Shown here: one piece after another, positions 39,112-49,986 of the stretch
Position numbering within the stretch: position 1 is the first letter of the stretch
Layout: each line of letters begins with the position of its first letter
Source of the DNA: Methylosinus sp. Sm6
Lineage (GTDB): Bacteria > Pseudomonadota > Alphaproteobacteria > Rhizobiales > Beijerinckiaceae
Direction of reading: 5' to 3'
DNA length: 64,000 nt
Assembly: GCF_019802345.1 (NCBI RefSeq)
Contig: NZ_JAINDZ010000005.1
Location: 120,604-184,603 of the forward strand
Position numbers and translations under genes: made by a program
The notes under the pieces: model-generated
Told to the model about the DNA's origin: nothing
Seen by the model: the letters and a program-made list of their open reading frames with translations, nothing else
Database searches by the model: none

Positions 39112-41175
39112 CTATTCGGCAGCGCGGCTGAGCCGGCCCTGCGCCAGCGCCGAGCATTCGGCCATGGTGGCCGAGGCGCGGGCGATCGGATTGGTGAGAT
39201 AGAAATCGGCGATGGCGGCGACGAAATCGTCTTTCCACGCCGTCGCCGGCTGCAGCGCCACCGCCTCGAGATCGGCGACATTCGCCGGCGCGATCCGGTC
39301 GAGCTTGGCGACATGCGGATGCGCCTCGGCGAGCTTCGCGCGCAATTGCTTCAGCGAGTCGAAAGGCAGAGGCGCGCCGAGCGCGCCGGAGAGCGCGCGC
39401 AGAATGGCCCAATCCTCGCGGGCGTCGCCGGGCGGGAAGGTGGCGCGCAGCGCCTCCTGCACGCGGCCTTCGGTGTTCACATAGAGACCGAATTTTTCCG
39501 TATAGGCGGCGCCCGGCAGAATGACGTCGGCGCGATGGGCGCCCTTGTCGCCATGCGTGCCGATATAGACGACGAAGGCGCCCGGCTCGATGGCGATCTC
39601 ATCGGCGCCGAGATTGAAGATCAGCTCGAGCGCGCCGGCCTTGGCCATCTCGCCGGCGTCGAGCCCGCCCTGGCCCGGCGTGAAGCCGAGGTCGAGCGCG
39701 CCGACGCGCGCGGCCGCCGTGTGCAGCACGCTGAAGCCGTTCCAGCCCTCGCCGAGCGCGCCATGCTTCTTGGCGATCTGCGCGGCGAGCGCCAGAATGG
39801 CGCGGCCGTCGGGCCGCGTCAGCGCGCCCTGGCCGATCAGCACGACGCGCCTCGACGAGCCGGTCGGCGCGCTGTCGAGGAAGCGCGACAGCGAGTCCGG
39901 CCCGGCGCCGAGATAATCATAATCATAAGTGAGATCCGCCTTCTCGCCGACGAGCGAGATGGGGAAGTCGCCGCGCAGCCAACGCTTGCGAATGCGCGCA
40001 TTGAGCACCGGCGCTTCCTTGCGCGGATTGGAGCCGATGATCAGCAGCGAATCGGCGTCATCGATCCCGGCGATGGTCGCATTGAAGAGATAAGAGGCGC
40101 GGCCGAAGCGCGGGTCGAGCTTGGTTCCGTCCTGGCGCGCGTCGAGATTGGCGCTGCCGAGTCCTTCGACGAGCAGCTTCAGCGCATAGATTTCCTCGAG
40201 CGCGGCGAGATCGCCGACGAGCGCGCCGATTTTTCCTGGCGCCGCCGCCTTGATCTTGGCGGCCACGGTGGCGAGCGCCTCCTGCCAGGAGGCGGCGCGC
40301 AGCCGGCCGTTGTCACGAATATAGGGACGGTCGAGACGCTGGACCTTGAGGCCGTCCACGACCTGCCGCGTCTTGTCGGAAATCCACTCCTCGTTCACCG
40401 CCTCGTTGACGCGCGGCAGAATGCGGATCACTTCGCGGCCGCGCGCGTCGACGCGGATCGCCGAGCCGAGCGCGTCCTGCACGTCGATCGTCTCGGTCTT
40501 CTGATATTCCCACGGGCGGGCGCGGAAATTTTGCGGCTTGGGCAGCAGCGCGCCGACGGGGCAGAGATCGGTCACATTGCCCTGCAGCTCCGAGGTCATC
40601 GCGGTCTGCAGATAGGTGGTGATCTCCATATCCTCGCCGCGGCCGATCGCGCCCATGTCGCTGGTGCCGGCGATCTCCGCCGTGAAGCGCACGCAGCGGG
40701 TGCAATGAATGCAGCGGTTCATCGCCGTCTTGACCAGCGGGCCGATATATTTGTCCTCGACCGCGCGCTTGTTCTCGGCGTAGCGCGAGCTGTCGCCGCC
40801 GAAAGCGAGCGCCTGATCCTGCAGGTCGCACTCGCCACCCTGATCGCAGATCGGACAGTCGAGCGGATGATTGACGAGCAGGAACTCCATCACGCCTTCG
40901 CGCGCCTTCTTCACCATCGGGGATTTGGTGAAGACTTGCGGCGGCTCGCCGTTCGGGCCGGGACGCAGATCCTTGACCGACATGGCGCAGGAGGCGGCGG
41001 GCTTGGGCGGTCCGCCCTTCACCTCGACGAGGCACATGCGGCAATTGCCGGCGATCGACAGACGCTCATGGAAGCAGAAGCGCGGCACCTCGGCGCCGGC
41101 CTCCTCGCAGGCCTGCAGCAGCGTATATTCGGCCGGAACGTCGACCTCGACGTCATCGACGAGAATCTTCGTCAT
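39112..41175 (-). CDS. nuoG: NADH-quinone oxidoreductase subunit G
   Basis: 687 residues. N-terminal [2Fe-2S] domain ([30 protein letters not shown]), His-Cys motif ([18 protein letters not shown]) and a ferredoxin-like pair ([22 protein letters not shown]), then a molybdopterin-oxidoreductase-like domain without cofactor. The extra N7 cluster of E. coli NuoG is not evident, as usual in this class. Its ATG overlaps the stop of the small upstream gene. Confidence 0.97.
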   Translation of the reverse strand: MTKILVDDVEVDVPAEYTLLQACEEAGAEVPRFCFHERLSIAGNCRMCLVEVKGGPPKPAASCAMSVKDLRPGPNGEPPQVFTKSPMVKKAREGVMEFLLVNHPLDCPICDQGGECDLQDQALAFGGDSSRYAENKRAVEDKYIGPLVKTAMNRCIHCTRCVRFTAEIAGTSDMGAIGRGEDMEITTYLQTAMTSELQGNVTDLCPVGALLPKPQNFRARPWEYQKTETIDVQDALGSAIRVDARGREVIRILPRVNEAVNEEWISDKTRQVVDGLKVQRLDRPYIRDNGRLRAASWQEALATVAAKIKAAAPGKIGALVGDLAALEEIYALKLLVEGLGSANLDARQDGTKLDPRFGRASYLFNATIAGIDDADSLLIIGSNPRKEAPVLNARIRKRWLRGDFPISLVGEKADLTYDYDYLGAGPDSLSRFLDSAPTGSSRRVVLIGQGALTRPDGRAILALAAQIAKKHGALGEGWNGFSVLHTAAARVGALDLGFTPGQGGLDAGEMAKAGALELIFNLGADEIAIEPGAFVVYIGTHGDKGAHRADVILPGAAYTEKFGLYVNTEGRVQEALRATFPPGDAREDWAILRALSGALGAPLPFDSLKQLRAKLAEAHPHVAKLDRIAPANVADLEAVALQPATAWKDDFVAAIADFYLTNPIARASATMAECSALAQGRLSRAAE

Positions 41176-41345
41176 GCAGCTTCGCCCCTCTCTTGCGCGG
41201 CGAGCGCGCTCAAATTGCCGAATTCGGCGCGCCCCGCGTCGCTCCGAAGATATCGCTCGACCGCCTCGATCTGCTCTTGAAGCTCTTCAGGAGCGAGCGC
41301 CGCCAGCTGTGCGATGAGCTCGTCCGTTCGATGCTGTGCGGTCAT
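41172..41345 (-). CDS. Small unknown protein inside the nuo operon, 57 aa
   Basis: ATG 41345 with GGAG upstream, overlapping the end of nuoF's ribosome context by spacing of five bases; the stop overlaps the nuoG start by four bases, so translation is coupled. The sequence [20 protein letters not shown], then [18 protein letters not shown] and a short tail, is predicted as two or three helices, acidic, soluble. I recognise no family. Comparable short frames of unknown role occur in the nuo operon of Rhodobacter capsulatus. It could be a complex I assembly or regulatory factor. Confidence 0.65.
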   Translation of the reverse strand: MTAQHRTDELIAQLAALAPEELQEQIEAVERYLRSDAGRAEFGNLSALAAQERGEAA

Positions 41346-41350
41346 TATCT

Positions 41351-42655
41351 CTACTCCGCCGCCACCTTCACAGGCTCGGGATGCGGATTGGCCGCATAGC
41401 GGTCGATGCGCCGCTCGATCTCGCCGCGGAAGTGATTGATGAGGCCCTGGATCGGCCAAGCGGCCGCATCGCCGAGCGCGCAGATCGTATGCCCCTCGAT
41501 CTGCTTCGACACGTCGAACAGCATGTCGATCTCGCGCTTATGCGCGCGCCCTTCCGCCATGCGGGTGACGACGCGCCACATCCAGCCCGTGCCTTCGCGG
41601 CAGGGCGTGCATTGGCCGCAGCTCTCATGCTTGTAGAAATAGGCGAGGCGGGCGATGGCGCGGATGATGTCGGTCGACTTGTCCATCACGATCACGGCCG
41701 CCGTGCCGAGGCCGGAGCCGAGCTTGACGAGGCTGTCGAAATCCATCGGACAGTCGATGATCTGATCGGCCGGCACGAGGCGCACCGAGGAGCCGCCGGG
41801 GATGACGGCGAGCAGATTGTCGGAGCCGCCACGGACGCCGCCGCAGTGACGGTCGATCAGCTCGCGGAAGGGGATCGACATCGCCTCTTCCACATTGCAC
41901 GGTCTGTTCACATGGCCGGAGATGGAGAAGAGCTTGGTCCCGGTATTGTTGGGCTTGCCGATGCCGGCGAACCAGCTCGCGCCACGCCGCAGAATGGTCG
42001 GCACAACCGCGATCGACTCGACATTGTTGACCGTGGTCGGACAGCCGTAGAGGCCGACATTGGCCGGGAAGGGGGGCTTGAGGCGCGGCATGCCCTTCTT
42101 GCCCTCGAGGCTCTCGATCAGCGCCGTCTCCTCGCCGCAGATATAGGCGCCGGCGCCGTGATGCACATAGAGGTCGAAGGGATAGCCGTGGACATTGTCC
42201 TTGCCGATGAGCTTCGCCTCATAGGCTTCGTCCACCGCGCGCTGCAGGGCGACGCGCTCGGCGATGAACTCGCCGCGCACATAGATGTAGCAGGCGTGCG
42301 CGCCCATCGCGAAGGAGGCGACCAGCGCGCCCTCGACCAGCGTATGCGGGTCGTTGCGCATGATCTCGCGATCCTTGCAGGTGCCGGGCTCCGACTCGTC
42401 GGCGTTGATGACGAGATAGGAGGGACGCGCCGGATCGGGCGTCTTGGGCATGAAAGACCATTTGAGGCCGGTGGAGAAGCCGGCGCCGCCGCGTCCGCGC
42501 AGCCCCGAATCCTTCACCTCCTGGATGATCTTGTCGCGGCCGAGCTCCAGCAGCGCCTTGGTGTTGTCCCACTGGCCGCGCGAGCGCGCGCCGGCGAGGC
42601 CCCGGTCGCCATAGCCGTAGAGGTTCGTGAAGATGCGGTCTTTGTCGGCGAGCAT
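41351..42655 (-). CDS. nuoF: NADH-quinone oxidoreductase subunit F
   Basis: 434 residues, binds FMN and NADH. Motifs: [20 protein letters not shown] (NADH/FMN glycine-rich loop), [35 protein letters not shown] and the [4Fe-4S] site [12 protein letters not shown] with a distant cysteine in HTICALGDA. Standard length. Confidence 0.98.
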   Translation of the reverse strand: MLADKDRIFTNLYGYGDRGLAGARSRGQWDNTKALLELGRDKIIQEVKDSGLRGRGGAGFSTGLKWSFMPKTPDPARPSYLVINADESEPGTCKDREIMRNDPHTLVEGALVASFAMGAHACYIYVRGEFIAERVALQRAVDEAYEAKLIGKDNVHGYPFDLYVHHGAGAYICGEETALIESLEGKKGMPRLKPPFPANVGLYGCPTTVNNVESIAVVPTILRRGASWFAGIGKPNNTGTKLFSISGHVNRPCNVEEAMSIPFRELIDRHCGGVRGGSDNLLAVIPGGSSVRLVPADQIIDCPMDFDSLVKLGSGLGTAAVIVMDKSTDIIRAIARLAYFYKHESCGQCTPCREGTGWMWRVVTRMAEGRAHKREIDMLFDVSKQIEGHTICALGDAAAWPIQGLINHFRGEIERRIDRYAANPHPEPVKVAAE

Positions 42656-42662
42656 TTCTGGT

Positions 42663-43289
42663 TCACTCCGCCTGCGCTTTGGCGCCGTCGCCGTAGAGAG
42701 AGGTGAGGCTCGTCAATCCGCCCGCCGGCTCCGAGGAGATGCGGCCCGTCTGCGAGCCGGTCTTCACCGGCCGGCCGGCGGCGAGGTCATCGAGCAGCTT
42801 CTCGAAGCTCTCGGCCGTCAAATCCTCGTAGTAATCGTCATTGATCTGCACCATCGGCGCATTGCAGCAGGCGCCGAGGCACTCGACCTCGAGCCAGGAG
42901 AACAGGCCGTCGGCGGTCACATGCCGCTGCGGTCCCACCCGGCGCTCCAGCACGGCGATGAGATCGTCCGAGCCGCTCAGCATGCAGGGCGTCGTGCCGC
43001 AGAGCTGCACGTAGAACCTCCCCACCGGCTCGAGATTGAACATGGTGTAGAAGGTCGCGATCTCGAGCACGCGGATATAGGGCATGCCGAGCGTGTCCGC
43101 GACGGTCTCGATCGCCTTCTGCGGCAGCCAGTAATCATTCTGCTTCTGCGCCTGCCACAGAGCGGGCACGACCATGGAGGCCTGACGGCCGTCCGGATAT
43201 TTGGCGATCTGCTTGTCGAGCCACGCCTTGTTCTCTTGCGTGAACTCGAAGCTGTCCGGCTGCTGCTCGGCGAGACGACGTGTGGTCAT
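42663..43289 (-). CDS. nuoE: NADH-quinone oxidoreductase subunit E
   Basis: 208 residues, thioredoxin-like [2Fe-2S] subunit. The four cysteine ligands lie in [14 protein letters not shown] and [12 protein letters not shown]. The C-terminal tail after residue 175 is longer than in E. coli and variable, which is normal for alphaproteobacteria. It abuts nuoD directly. Confidence 0.97.
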   Translation of the reverse strand: MTTRRLAEQQPDSFEFTQENKAWLDKQIAKYPDGRQASMVVPALWQAQKQNDYWLPQKAIETVADTLGMPYIRVLEIATFYTMFNLEPVGRFYVQLCGTTPCMLSGSDDLIAVLERRVGPQRHVTADGLFSWLEVECLGACCNAPMVQINDDYYEDLTAESFEKLLDDLAAGRPVKTGSQTGRISSEPAGGLTSLTSLYGDGAKAQAE

Positions 43290-44480
43290 TTAGCGATCGA
43301 CCTCCCCGAAGACGATATCGAGCGAACCGAGGATCGCCGAGACGTCGGCGAGCAGATGGTTCTTGCAGAGAAAATCCATGGCCTGCAGATGCGCGAAGCC
43401 GGGCGCCCTGATCTTGCAGCGATAGGGCTTGTCGCCGCCGTCCGAGACCAGATAGACGCCGAACTCGCCCTTGGGCGCCTCGACCGCCGCATAGACCTCG
43501 CCCGCCGGCACCTTGAAGCCCTCGGTGTAGAGCTTGAAGTGATGGATGAGCGCCTCCATGGAGCGCTTCATCTCGGAGCGGGGCGGCGAGCTGATCTTGT
43601 TGTTGTCGGTCGCCACCGGGCCACGGTTCGTGGCCGTCAGCAATTTGTCGACGCACTGCCGCATGATGTAGGTCGACTGGCGCATCTCCTCCATGCGGAT
43701 CACCGCGCGGTCGTAGCAGTCGCCGTTCTTGCCGATGGGGATGTCGAACTCCATCTCCTCGTAGCAGTCATAGGGCTGCGACTTGCGCAGGTCCCAGGGC
43801 GCGCCGGAGCCGCGCACCATCACGCCGGAGAAGCCGTATTTCCACGCGTCCTCGAGCGAGATGACGCCGATGTCGGCGTTGCGCTGCTTGAAGATGCGGT
43901 TGCCGATGAACAGCTCCTCGAGATCGTCGCAGACCTTCAGGAAGGGTTTGCAGAAGGCGCCGATGTCCTCGACCAGCTGGTCGGGCAGATCGCGGGCGAC
44001 GCCGCCCGGACGGAAGTAATTGGCGTGCATGCGCGCGCCGCTCGCCCGCTCATAGAACACCATGAGCTTCTCGCGCTCCTCATAGCCCCACAGCGGCGGG
44101 GTGAGGGCGCCGACGTCCATCGCTTGGGAGGTGACGTTGAGCAGATGCGAGAGGAGACGGCCGATCTCGGCGTAGAGCACGCGGATGAGCTGGCCGCGGC
44201 GCGGAACCTCGACGCCGAGCAGGCGCTCGATCCCGAGGCAGAAGGCGTGCTCCTGATTCATCGGCGAGCAATAGTCCAGCCGATCGAAATAAGGCACGTT
44301 CTGCAGGAAGGTGCGCGCTTCCATCAGCTTCTCGGTGCCGCGATGCAGGAAGCCGACATGCGGATCGCAGCGCTCGACCACCTCGCCGTCGAGCTCGAGG
44401 ATCAGTCGCAGCACGCCATGGGCGGCAGGATGCTGGGGCCCGAAGTTGAGGTTGAAATTGCGGAGGCTCTGATCGTTCAT
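43290..44480 (-). CDS. nuoD: NADH-quinone oxidoreductase subunit D
   Basis: 396 residues, 49-kDa-type subunit forming the quinone site with NuoB. Conserved: [53 protein letters not shown], and the C-terminal DIVFGEVDR. Separate from nuoC, unlike the fused NuoCD of E. coli. The gap to nuoC holds a dispersed repeat. Confidence 0.98.
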   Translation of the reverse strand: MNDQSLRNFNLNFGPQHPAAHGVLRLILELDGEVVERCDPHVGFLHRGTEKLMEARTFLQNVPYFDRLDYCSPMNQEHAFCLGIERLLGVEVPRRGQLIRVLYAEIGRLLSHLLNVTSQAMDVGALTPPLWGYEEREKLMVFYERASGARMHANYFRPGGVARDLPDQLVEDIGAFCKPFLKVCDDLEELFIGNRIFKQRNADIGVISLEDAWKYGFSGVMVRGSGAPWDLRKSQPYDCYEEMEFDIPIGKNGDCYDRAVIRMEEMRQSTYIMRQCVDKLLTATNRGPVATDNNKISSPPRSEMKRSMEALIHHFKLYTEGFKVPAGEVYAAVEAPKGEFGVYLVSDGGDKPYRCKIRAPGFAHLQAMDFLCKNHLLADVSAILGSLDIVFGEVDR

Positions 44481-44502
44481 CGGGACAGTCCCAGGCGGGG
44501 GA

Positions 44503-44530
44503 GGAGCGAATAGCGAATAGCGAGTAGCGG
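44503..44530. repeat. Copy of the GCGAATA/GCGAGTA repeat between nuoC and nuoD
   Basis: AGCGAATAGCGAATAGCGAG, then TAGCG (44505-44529): the same unit string as at 18030-18052. Here it lies in the 70-base space between nuoC and nuoD and has no inverted partner, so it is unlikely to terminate the operon. Confidence 0.75.
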
Positions 44531-44550
44531 ATCGAGACTTATCTCACGCG

Positions 44551-45153
44551 TCACTTGCTGGCCTTTTCGTCACCCGGCAAATCATATTGGACTCCCTCCC
44601 ACGGAGAGAGGAAATCGAACTTGCGGTATTCCTGAGTCAGATTGACCGGCTCGTAGACGACGCGCTTGCGCTCGTCGTCGTAGCGCACCTCGACATAGCC
44701 GGTCATCGGAAAATCCTTGCGCAGCGGATGACCGTCGAAGCCATAGTCGGTCATGATGCGGCGAAGATCCGGATGGCCGTCGAAGAGGACGCCGAAGAGA
44801 TCATAGGTCTCGCGCTCGAACCAGTCGGCGCCGGGATAGAGGCTCGTCAGCGAGGCGACGGGCGTCGCTTCGTCGGTCTGCGTCTTGAGGCGAATGCGCT
44901 GATTGCGTCGCGGCGAGAGCAGATGCGTCACCACGTCGAAACGCTGCTCGCGCTCGGGATAATCCGCCGCGGTGATGTCGATGAAGCTGACGAACAGCAG
45001 CTCCGGATCGTCGCGCAGCACCCGCGCCACGTCGAGCCAGCGCGCGCGCTCCACCTCCACGGTGAGTTCGCCATAGGCGATCTTCAGGCCGCGCACGGCG
45101 CCGGGCAGGGCGGCCGCCACCTTCTCGCCGAGCAGTTCGAGTTCCGCGCTCAT
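44551..45153 (-). CDS. nuoC: NADH-quinone oxidoreductase subunit C
   Basis: 200 residues, 30-kDa-type subunit of the peripheral arm. Signature: [20 protein letters not shown] and [20 protein letters not shown], followed by [20 protein letters not shown]. Standard length for the unfused form. Confidence 0.97.
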   Translation of the reverse strand: MSAELELLGEKVAAALPGAVRGLKIAYGELTVEVERARWLDVARVLRDDPELLFVSFIDITAADYPEREQRFDVVTHLLSPRRNQRIRLKTQTDEATPVASLTSLYPGADWFERETYDLFGVLFDGHPDLRRIMTDYGFDGHPLRKDFPMTGYVEVRYDDERKRVVYEPVNLTQEYRKFDFLSPWEGVQYDLPGDEKASK

Positions 45154-45249
45154 GAAAGGCTCACCTCGCTAGAAGAAACCGACGGGCTCGTCGCGCGTCG
45201 GTTCGCTTCGTCCTCGTTTTTTTGCGCGCCTCGCGAGAGGCGCGAATCG

Positions 45250-45834
45250 TCAGCGTTCTATGGTGCCGCTGCGCCGGATTTTCTTCTGCAGCAGCAGCAC
45301 GCCATAGACGAGCGCCTCGGCCGAAGGCGGGCAGCCGGGAACATAGATGTCCACCGGAATGATGCGGTCGCAGCCGCGCACCACCGAATAGGAATAATGA
45401 TAGTAGCCGCCGCCATTGGCGCAGGAGCCCATCGAGATGACATAGCGCGGCTCGGGCATCTGGTCGTAGACCTTGCGCAGAGCGGGCGCCATCTTGTTGG
45501 TCAGCGTGCCGGCGATGATGATGACGTCCGACTGGCGCGGGCTGGCGCGCGGGGCGAAGCCGAATCGCTCGAGATCGTAGCGCGGCATGGCCGCCTGGAT
45601 CATCTCGACCGCGCAGCAGGCGAGGCCGAAGGTCATCCACATCAGCGAGCCGGTGCGGGCCCAATTGATGATGTCGTCGGTCGCGGTGACGACGAAGCCC
45701 TTGTCGGCGAGCTCGTCATTGAGGCCGAGATAGAAGGGATCGTCGGCGCCGACCGGCTTGCCGGTGCGCGGATCGACGAGGCCCTTGGCGGAGGGCGCGA
45801 CGAGAGTCGGGCTCTGGCGCGTGATCAATCCCAT
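45250..45834 (-). CDS. nuoB: NADH-quinone oxidoreductase subunit B
   Basis: 194 residues from ATG 45834 ([14 protein letters not shown]) with GGGAGC upstream; it overlaps the nuoA end by 10 bases. Holds the terminal cluster N2: tandem cysteines in [11 protein letters not shown], then [20 protein letters not shown] and [12 protein letters not shown]. Standard length. Confidence 0.97.
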   Translation of the reverse strand: MGLITRQSPTLVAPSAKGLVDPRTGKPVGADDPFYLGLNDELADKGFVVTATDDIINWARTGSLMWMTFGLACCAVEMIQAAMPRYDLERFGFAPRASPRQSDVIIIAGTLTNKMAPALRKVYDQMPEPRYVISMGSCANGGGYYHYSYSVVRGCDRIIPVDIYVPGCPPSAEALVYGVLLLQKKIRRSGTIER

Positions 45835-46190
45835 TCGAGCGCTCCCTTGCGCCATTCATAGACGAAGCCGACGGTCAGCACGCCGAGGAAGAACATCATC
45901 GACCAGAAGCCGAAGCTGCCGGCCTCCTTGAAGGCGACCGCCCAGGGGAAGAGAAAGGCGACCTCGAGGTCGAAGACGATGAACAGCAGCGCCACCAGAT
46001 AGAAGCGCACGTCGAATTTCATGCGCGCGTCGCCGAACGGGTTGAAGCCGCACTCATAGGCGGAGAGCTTCTCCGGGTCCGGCGCCTTGAAGGCGACCAG
46101 GAAGGGGAGAACGAGAAGCGCGCCGGAAATGATCGCCGCGAGGGCGATGAAGATCACGAGCGGCAGATATTGTTCGAGAAGGCCTGGCAT
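45825..46190 (-). CDS. nuoA: NADH-quinone oxidoreductase subunit A
   Basis: 121 residues from ATG 46190 ([20 protein letters not shown]), three membrane segments, with the conserved loop [20 protein letters not shown] and [16 protein letters not shown]. First gene of the complex I operon. Its promoter must lie in 46191-46390, but I could not name a convincing -35/-10 pair there. Confidence 0.97.
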   Translation of the reverse strand: MPGLLEQYLPLVIFIALAAIISGALLVLPFLVAFKAPDPEKLSAYECGFNPFGDARMKFDVRFYLVALLFIVFDLEVAFLFPWAVAFKEAGSFGFWSMMFFLGVLTVGFVYEWRKGALEWD

Positions 46191-46390
46191 GGCTGTGTCC
46201 GACGTTGGGCGGCGGAAGGCGGCGGTCGTGGCGACGGGGGTCGGGACCCGGGGCGCCGTCCGGCCGCGCGTTCCGTAACAAAGCGTATAGATCAAAGCAA
46301 GAGACAAGCTGGTCCGCGCCGAAGGGTTTGCGCCGACTTTCCTTCTTCTTGCCCGCGTCTCGACGAAATTTTGCGCGGGGCGCCCGCAAT

Positions 46391-47206
46391 TCAGGCGGAC
46401 GCGCTCGCGGCGGCGATCGCCGCCGCCGCCCGCATCTCGTCGAAGCGCCGGGCGCGCCGCTGCAGCGCTTCCTCGTCGGCGCCCCAGGCCTTCATCTGGT
46501 GGTTCTCGTCGACATGGGCGGCCGCCCAGGCGGCCTCCAGCTCGATCACGCGCTGGGCCACGGCGAGGGCGATGACGCAGGAGCCGGTCAGCGTCGTCAT
46601 GGCGTGCAGTGCGGCGAGGCGGAACGGCGCGCCCGCATCGGCGCCGGCATAAGCCTCCACCGCCTGCGCCACAGCCGCCGCGACCTCCGGCGGCTGCGCG
46701 ACGAACATCACTCCTTCCGTCGCGGCGAGCGGGGCGCGCAGGCGGTCCTTCGCGAAGGCGACGAGCGGGTCCCACGCCTGCGCCTGCGCCTCGGCGAGGC
46801 CCGCCGGCTCGCCGGCGCGATAGCTCACGAGATCGGAGCCGGCGTATTTGACGATGTCCGCCGCGACCTCGGCCATTCGCTCGGCGACCCCGTCGATCGC
46901 CGAATTAGCGAGCCGCGTCAGTGGCATGGCGGTGGGATCGAGTCTTTCGCCCTGGGCGGCCCATTCGGCCGCCAGCGCGGCGCTCAGCTCCCGCCAGGGC
47001 GTCGCCAGCGGGCGGCGGCCCGGCGTCTTCACGGTCTTGCCGTCGAGCAGCACGGCGAAGCCGTCCGCGCTCTCGCCGACGGCGGCGGTCTCGTAGAAGC
47101 GCTTCGGCAGCGTGGGGCGCGCGCCTTGCGCGGCGGCGCGCAGCGGATTGCGCTCCTCATCGGCCACGAACAGGCCGTCGCTGAGATTGTCGTTGTCGGC
47201 GGCCAT
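46391..47206 (-). CDS. ATP12 family chaperone (F1-ATPase assembly)
   Basis: 271 residues from ATG 47206 with AGGGGAGAG upstream. ATP12 features: [56 protein letters not shown] and [10 protein letters not shown], and the C-terminal [31 protein letters not shown]. Mitochondrial Atp12 chaperones the F1 alpha subunit; alphaproteobacterial copies are thought to do the same. Located just upstream of nuoA, same strand, 200-base gap. Confidence 0.93.
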   Translation of the reverse strand: MAADNDNLSDGLFVADEERNPLRAAAQGARPTLPKRFYETAAVGESADGFAVLLDGKTVKTPGRRPLATPWRELSAALAAEWAAQGERLDPTAMPLTRLANSAIDGVAERMAEVAADIVKYAGSDLVSYRAGEPAGLAEAQAQAWDPLVAFAKDRLRAPLAATEGVMFVAQPPEVAAAVAQAVEAYAGADAGAPFRLAALHAMTTLTGSCVIALAVAQRVIELEAAWAAAHVDENHQMKAWGADEEALQRRARRFDEMRAAAAIAAASASA

Positions 47207-47272
47207 GCGGCTCTCCCCTTTGCGGCGGATCGTATTTCCGCGGAACATCAGGTGAAGGATAAAAATCCTCGA

Positions 47273-47392
47273 CCCTCGTCCTGAGGAGCCCGCGAAGCGG
47301 GCGTCTCGAAGGACGGCCACTGCCAAATGCCGTGAATTTGGTCCGCGGCCGTCCTTCGAGACGCCGCCTTCGGCGGCTCCTCAGGACGAGGG
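47273..47392. repeat. Large palindromic element, 46-base arms
   Basis: Left arm 47273-47318 (CCCTCGTCCTGAGGAGC... GTCTCGAAGGAC) and right arm 47347-47392, its near-perfect reverse complement, with a 28-base loop. Each arm contains a sub-palindrome (CCCGCGAAGCGGG on the left, CCGCCTTCGGCGG on the right). The same element occurs at 50967-51072 and as a single arm at 55892-55941. Such elements are common between genes in Hyphomicrobiales. Confidence 0.9.
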
Positions 47393-47425
47393 TAGTAGGT
47401 CGATATTCCTTCGGCCCGAAACATA

Positions 47426-48523
47426 TCAAACGTCCGGAGCCGCCAATATGGGGTCCTCGCGCCGCACGTCGAAGCCGAACGCGTCCCAGCTCTTCTGCAT
47501 ATGCGGCGGCAGCGGCGCGGTCACATCGAGCGTCCCGCCCTTGGGATGGGGCAGGATGAGCCGCCGCGCGAGCAGATGCAGCTTGCGCTCCAGGCCTTCG
47601 GGCATGGCGCGCATGGGATCGCGACGGCGCACCTCGTCCTCGGGCCTGTGGCCATATTTGGGATCGCCGAAGATCGGGCAGGCGATCGCCTCGGCATGGG
47701 CGCGCAACTGGTGGGTGCGGCCGGTGAGCGGCTTCATCGACAACCAGGCGCAGCGCGGCGCCGCCTTCTCGACGATGGCGTAATAGGTGAGCGAGTGCTG
47801 CGCGCCTTCGTCGCCATGGCGCGCCACCCGCATTTTTTCGCGCGCGTCGGCGGCCTCCCGGCGCTCCGTCCCCGGGCGCGGCGGGCGGTCGTCGCCCATT
47901 CCGGGGCCCTTGGCGAGATAGAGCGAGACGCGGCCCTGCGCCGGCTTGGGCACGCCCTCGACCAGCGCCCAATAGATTTTCTGCGCCTGGCGCGAGCGAA
48001 AGATCTCGCCGAGATCGGCGGCGGTGCGGCGGTTCTTGGCGACGAGCAGCACGCCGGAGGTGTCGCGGTCGAGCCGATGCACCAGCACCGGCCGCGCGTC
48101 GCCCTTCGCCAGAGACTCGAGCATGCCGTCGAGATGGCGCTTCATGCCCGAGCCGCCCTGCACGGCGAGGCCATAGGGCTTGTTCAGCACCATCAGGCTC
48201 GCGTCCTCATAGAGCGTCATCTCGGCGAGCGCGCGCGCGTCCTCGGGCGAGGCGCGCAGAATCGCCGGCGCGGCGGCGGCGCTCTCCAGCTTCAGCGGCG
48301 GCACGCGGATTTTCTGGTCCTGCTCCAGCCGCGTCGAGGTGTCGACGCGCTTGCCGTCGACGCGCACCTCGCCCTTGCGGCAGATTTTGGCGAGATGCGA
48401 GAGCGCGAGCGCCGGAAAGCGCCGCTTGAACCAGCGGTCGAGCCGCAGGCCCGCCTCGTCCTCCGAGACGATGAGCGTCTGCACCGGCGTCGACTCGATA
48501 GGGCGCGGCGTGGTCGCGCTCAC
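47426..48523 (-). CDS. RluA/RluC family 23S rRNA pseudouridine synthase
   Basis: 365 residues starting at GTG 48523, which overlaps the crcB stop (GTGA). N-terminal S4 domain (RLDRWFKRRFPALALSHLAK, CRKGEVRVDGKRV) and catalytic domain with the aspartate in VLVHRLDRDTSGVLLVAKN, then RSRQAQKIYWALVEG and LTGRTHQLRAHAEAIACPI. Nearest to RluC, which modifies U955, U2504 and U2580 of 23S rRNA; the exact target is not certain. Confidence 0.93.
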   Translation of the reverse strand: MSATTPRPIESTPVQTLIVSEDEAGLRLDRWFKRRFPALALSHLAKICRKGEVRVDGKRVDTSTRLEQDQKIRVPPLKLESAAAAPAILRASPEDARALAEMTLYEDASLMVLNKPYGLAVQGGSGMKRHLDGMLESLAKGDARPVLVHRLDRDTSGVLLVAKNRRTAADLGEIFRSRQAQKIYWALVEGVPKPAQGRVSLYLAKGPGMGDDRPPRPGTERREAADAREKMRVARHGDEGAQHSLTYYAIVEKAAPRCAWLSMKPLTGRTHQLRAHAEAIACPIFGDPKYGHRPEDEVRRRDPMRAMPEGLERKLHLLARRLILPHPKGGTLDVTAPLPPHMQKSWDAFGFDVRREDPILAAPDV

Positions 48524-48903
48524 GAAATCGCCCTCATGATCGACAGGCCGAGAAACAGCGCCAGAATGGCGAGGCCGACCGAGCCCGTGACATAGAGCCA
48601 GGCGGTGACGGCGTCGCCGCGCTCGAGCAGGGTCGCGGCGTCGAGCGAGAAAGCGGAGAAGGTCGTGTAGCCGCCGAGCACCCCGGTCGTCAGGAACAGG
48701 CGCAGCCATTGCGGCCAGCCGGGGCCGGATTTGAAGGCGAAATAGCCGGCGGCCAGCCCCATGGCGAAGGATCCGGTCACATTGATGAGGAACACGCCCC
48801 AGGGAAATTCGGCGCCGAGCGTGCGGCTGCAGAAAATATTCACATAGTGCCGCAGGACGCCGCCGGCGCCGGCGCCGAGAAAGACGAGAAGGAGAGAGCG
48901 CAT
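48520..48903 (-). CDS. crcB: Fluoride exporter CrcB/Fluc
   Basis: 127 residues, four membrane segments, dual-topology fluoride channel. Signature: GAGGVLRHYVNIF, FPWGVFLINVTGSFAMGLAA and LTTGVLGGYTTFSAFSLDAA, with the pore asparagine and phenylalanines present. No fluoride riboswitch was recognised upstream. Overlaps the pseudouridine synthase gene, a pairing seen in other Hyphomicrobiales. Confidence 0.95.
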   Translation of the reverse strand: MRSLLLVFLGAGAGGVLRHYVNIFCSRTLGAEFPWGVFLINVTGSFAMGLAAGYFAFKSGPGWPQWLRLFLTTGVLGGYTTFSAFSLDAATLLERGDAVTAWLYVTGSVGLAILALFLGLSIMRAIS

Positions 48904-49105
48904 GGCGCCTTTTAGCGCAAGCGCGCGGCTTCGTCACGCTGGCGGAGAAAGCGTGGACGAACGTGGACTCGTTTCGATTGGCCTCAAATTGGCGCGAGCC
49001 GATTCAACGCCGGTTTACTCGCCTGCCTCCATGATAGAGTTCCGATCTCGCCGGGGCGGCGGCCGCAAGCCGCTCGCGCTCGGGATAGAGCATGATCGGA
49101 TTTGA

Positions 49106-49792
49106 GTGGAGATCTCGCCGGTCGGCGGGATTGGTTTCGCGCTCCGGCCCATGGCGGCCGGCGTGCGCCGCGCATGTGGAGCGACGGCCGTGCGAAAGTC
49201 GTATTTGAGCCCGTGGCGGGGGCCGGAAGGCTCGCCGGACGCCGCCGCCGAGCCGCGTTTCAAGGGCCGTTTTACCGCGCCCGACCGGCGTGACTATTTT
49301 TGCCGGGCGATCGACATGTCCGCCGAAGTCGTCGCTCTGCGCAGCGATTATGCGCCGGGCGTCGGCGAGCGCATCGCGCTGCATCTCGATCCCTGGGGCA
49401 AATTCCAGGGCGCGGTGATTCGCGTCTTCGCCGGCGGCTTCACCGTCGATCTCGAGGTCGCCGACCGCAATCGCGCCCATGTCGCGATGCAGCTCGCCTG
49501 GCTGTCGCGCCGCGCGGCCGGCGAGGCGGCGTTCCGCTTGCATGAGCGGCTGACGCCGCGGCGGCGCTTCACCACCTTCACGGTGCAGGGCGTCACCTTG
49601 CCCTGCGAGGTCCTCGATCTCTCGCGCAGCGGCGCCTCGGTGCGCACCCATGTGAAGGTGCCCGACGGCGCCGCGGTGACGCTCGGCCGCAAGACGATCG
49701 CCGAGGTCGCCCGCCAGACCGATCAGGGCTTCGCGGTGCGCTTCCGCCGCCTGCTGCCGCTCGAGCGCTTCGATGAAGATATCGAGCTGTGA
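49106..49792 (+). CDS. Tandem PilZ domain protein
   Basis: 228 residues from GTG 49106; ATG 49151 is an alternative start. Two PilZ-like barrels: DMSAEVVALRSDYAPGVGER with FQGAVIRVFAGGF, and RRRFTTFTVQGVTLPCEVLD, LSRSGASVRTH. The second has the (D/N)xSxxG-like LDLSRSGA motif and RRR before it, the c-di-GMP site; the first looks degenerate. A c-di-GMP effector role is likely; output unknown. Confidence 0.8.
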   Translation: MEISPVGGIGFALRPMAAGVRRACGATAVRKSYLSPWRGPEGSPDAAAEPRFKGRFTAPDRRDYFCRAIDMSAEVVALRSDYAPGVGERIALHLDPWGKFQGAVIRVFAGGFTVDLEVADRNRAHVAMQLAWLSRRAAGEAAFRLHERLTPRRRFTTFTVQGVTLPCEVLDLSRSGASVRTHVKVPDGAAVTLGRKTIAEVARQTDQGFAVRFRRLLPLERFDEDIEL

Positions 49793-49986
49793 CGGATTGG
49801 CGGGCGGTCCTCTCCGCGCATTGAATCCTGCAGCTGTCGCTGGTAAGTGACGGCCGTCTAAAAAGGAGAGATCGGTGCGGTTGGCCCGATCCCCGCGACA
49901 CAGCGGGTCCTGGCCGTCGCGCCGGCGGCGAGCCCCATGACCTTCAACGCCGGGTAATAGCGCGCCGGTGAGCGAGGGGTCTTGGC

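Noticed and set aside
46191..46390. nuoA promoter around CTTGTCTCTTGCTTTGATC/TATACG
   Set aside because: The -35/-10 spacing is wrong (about 12 bases) and no better pair was found.
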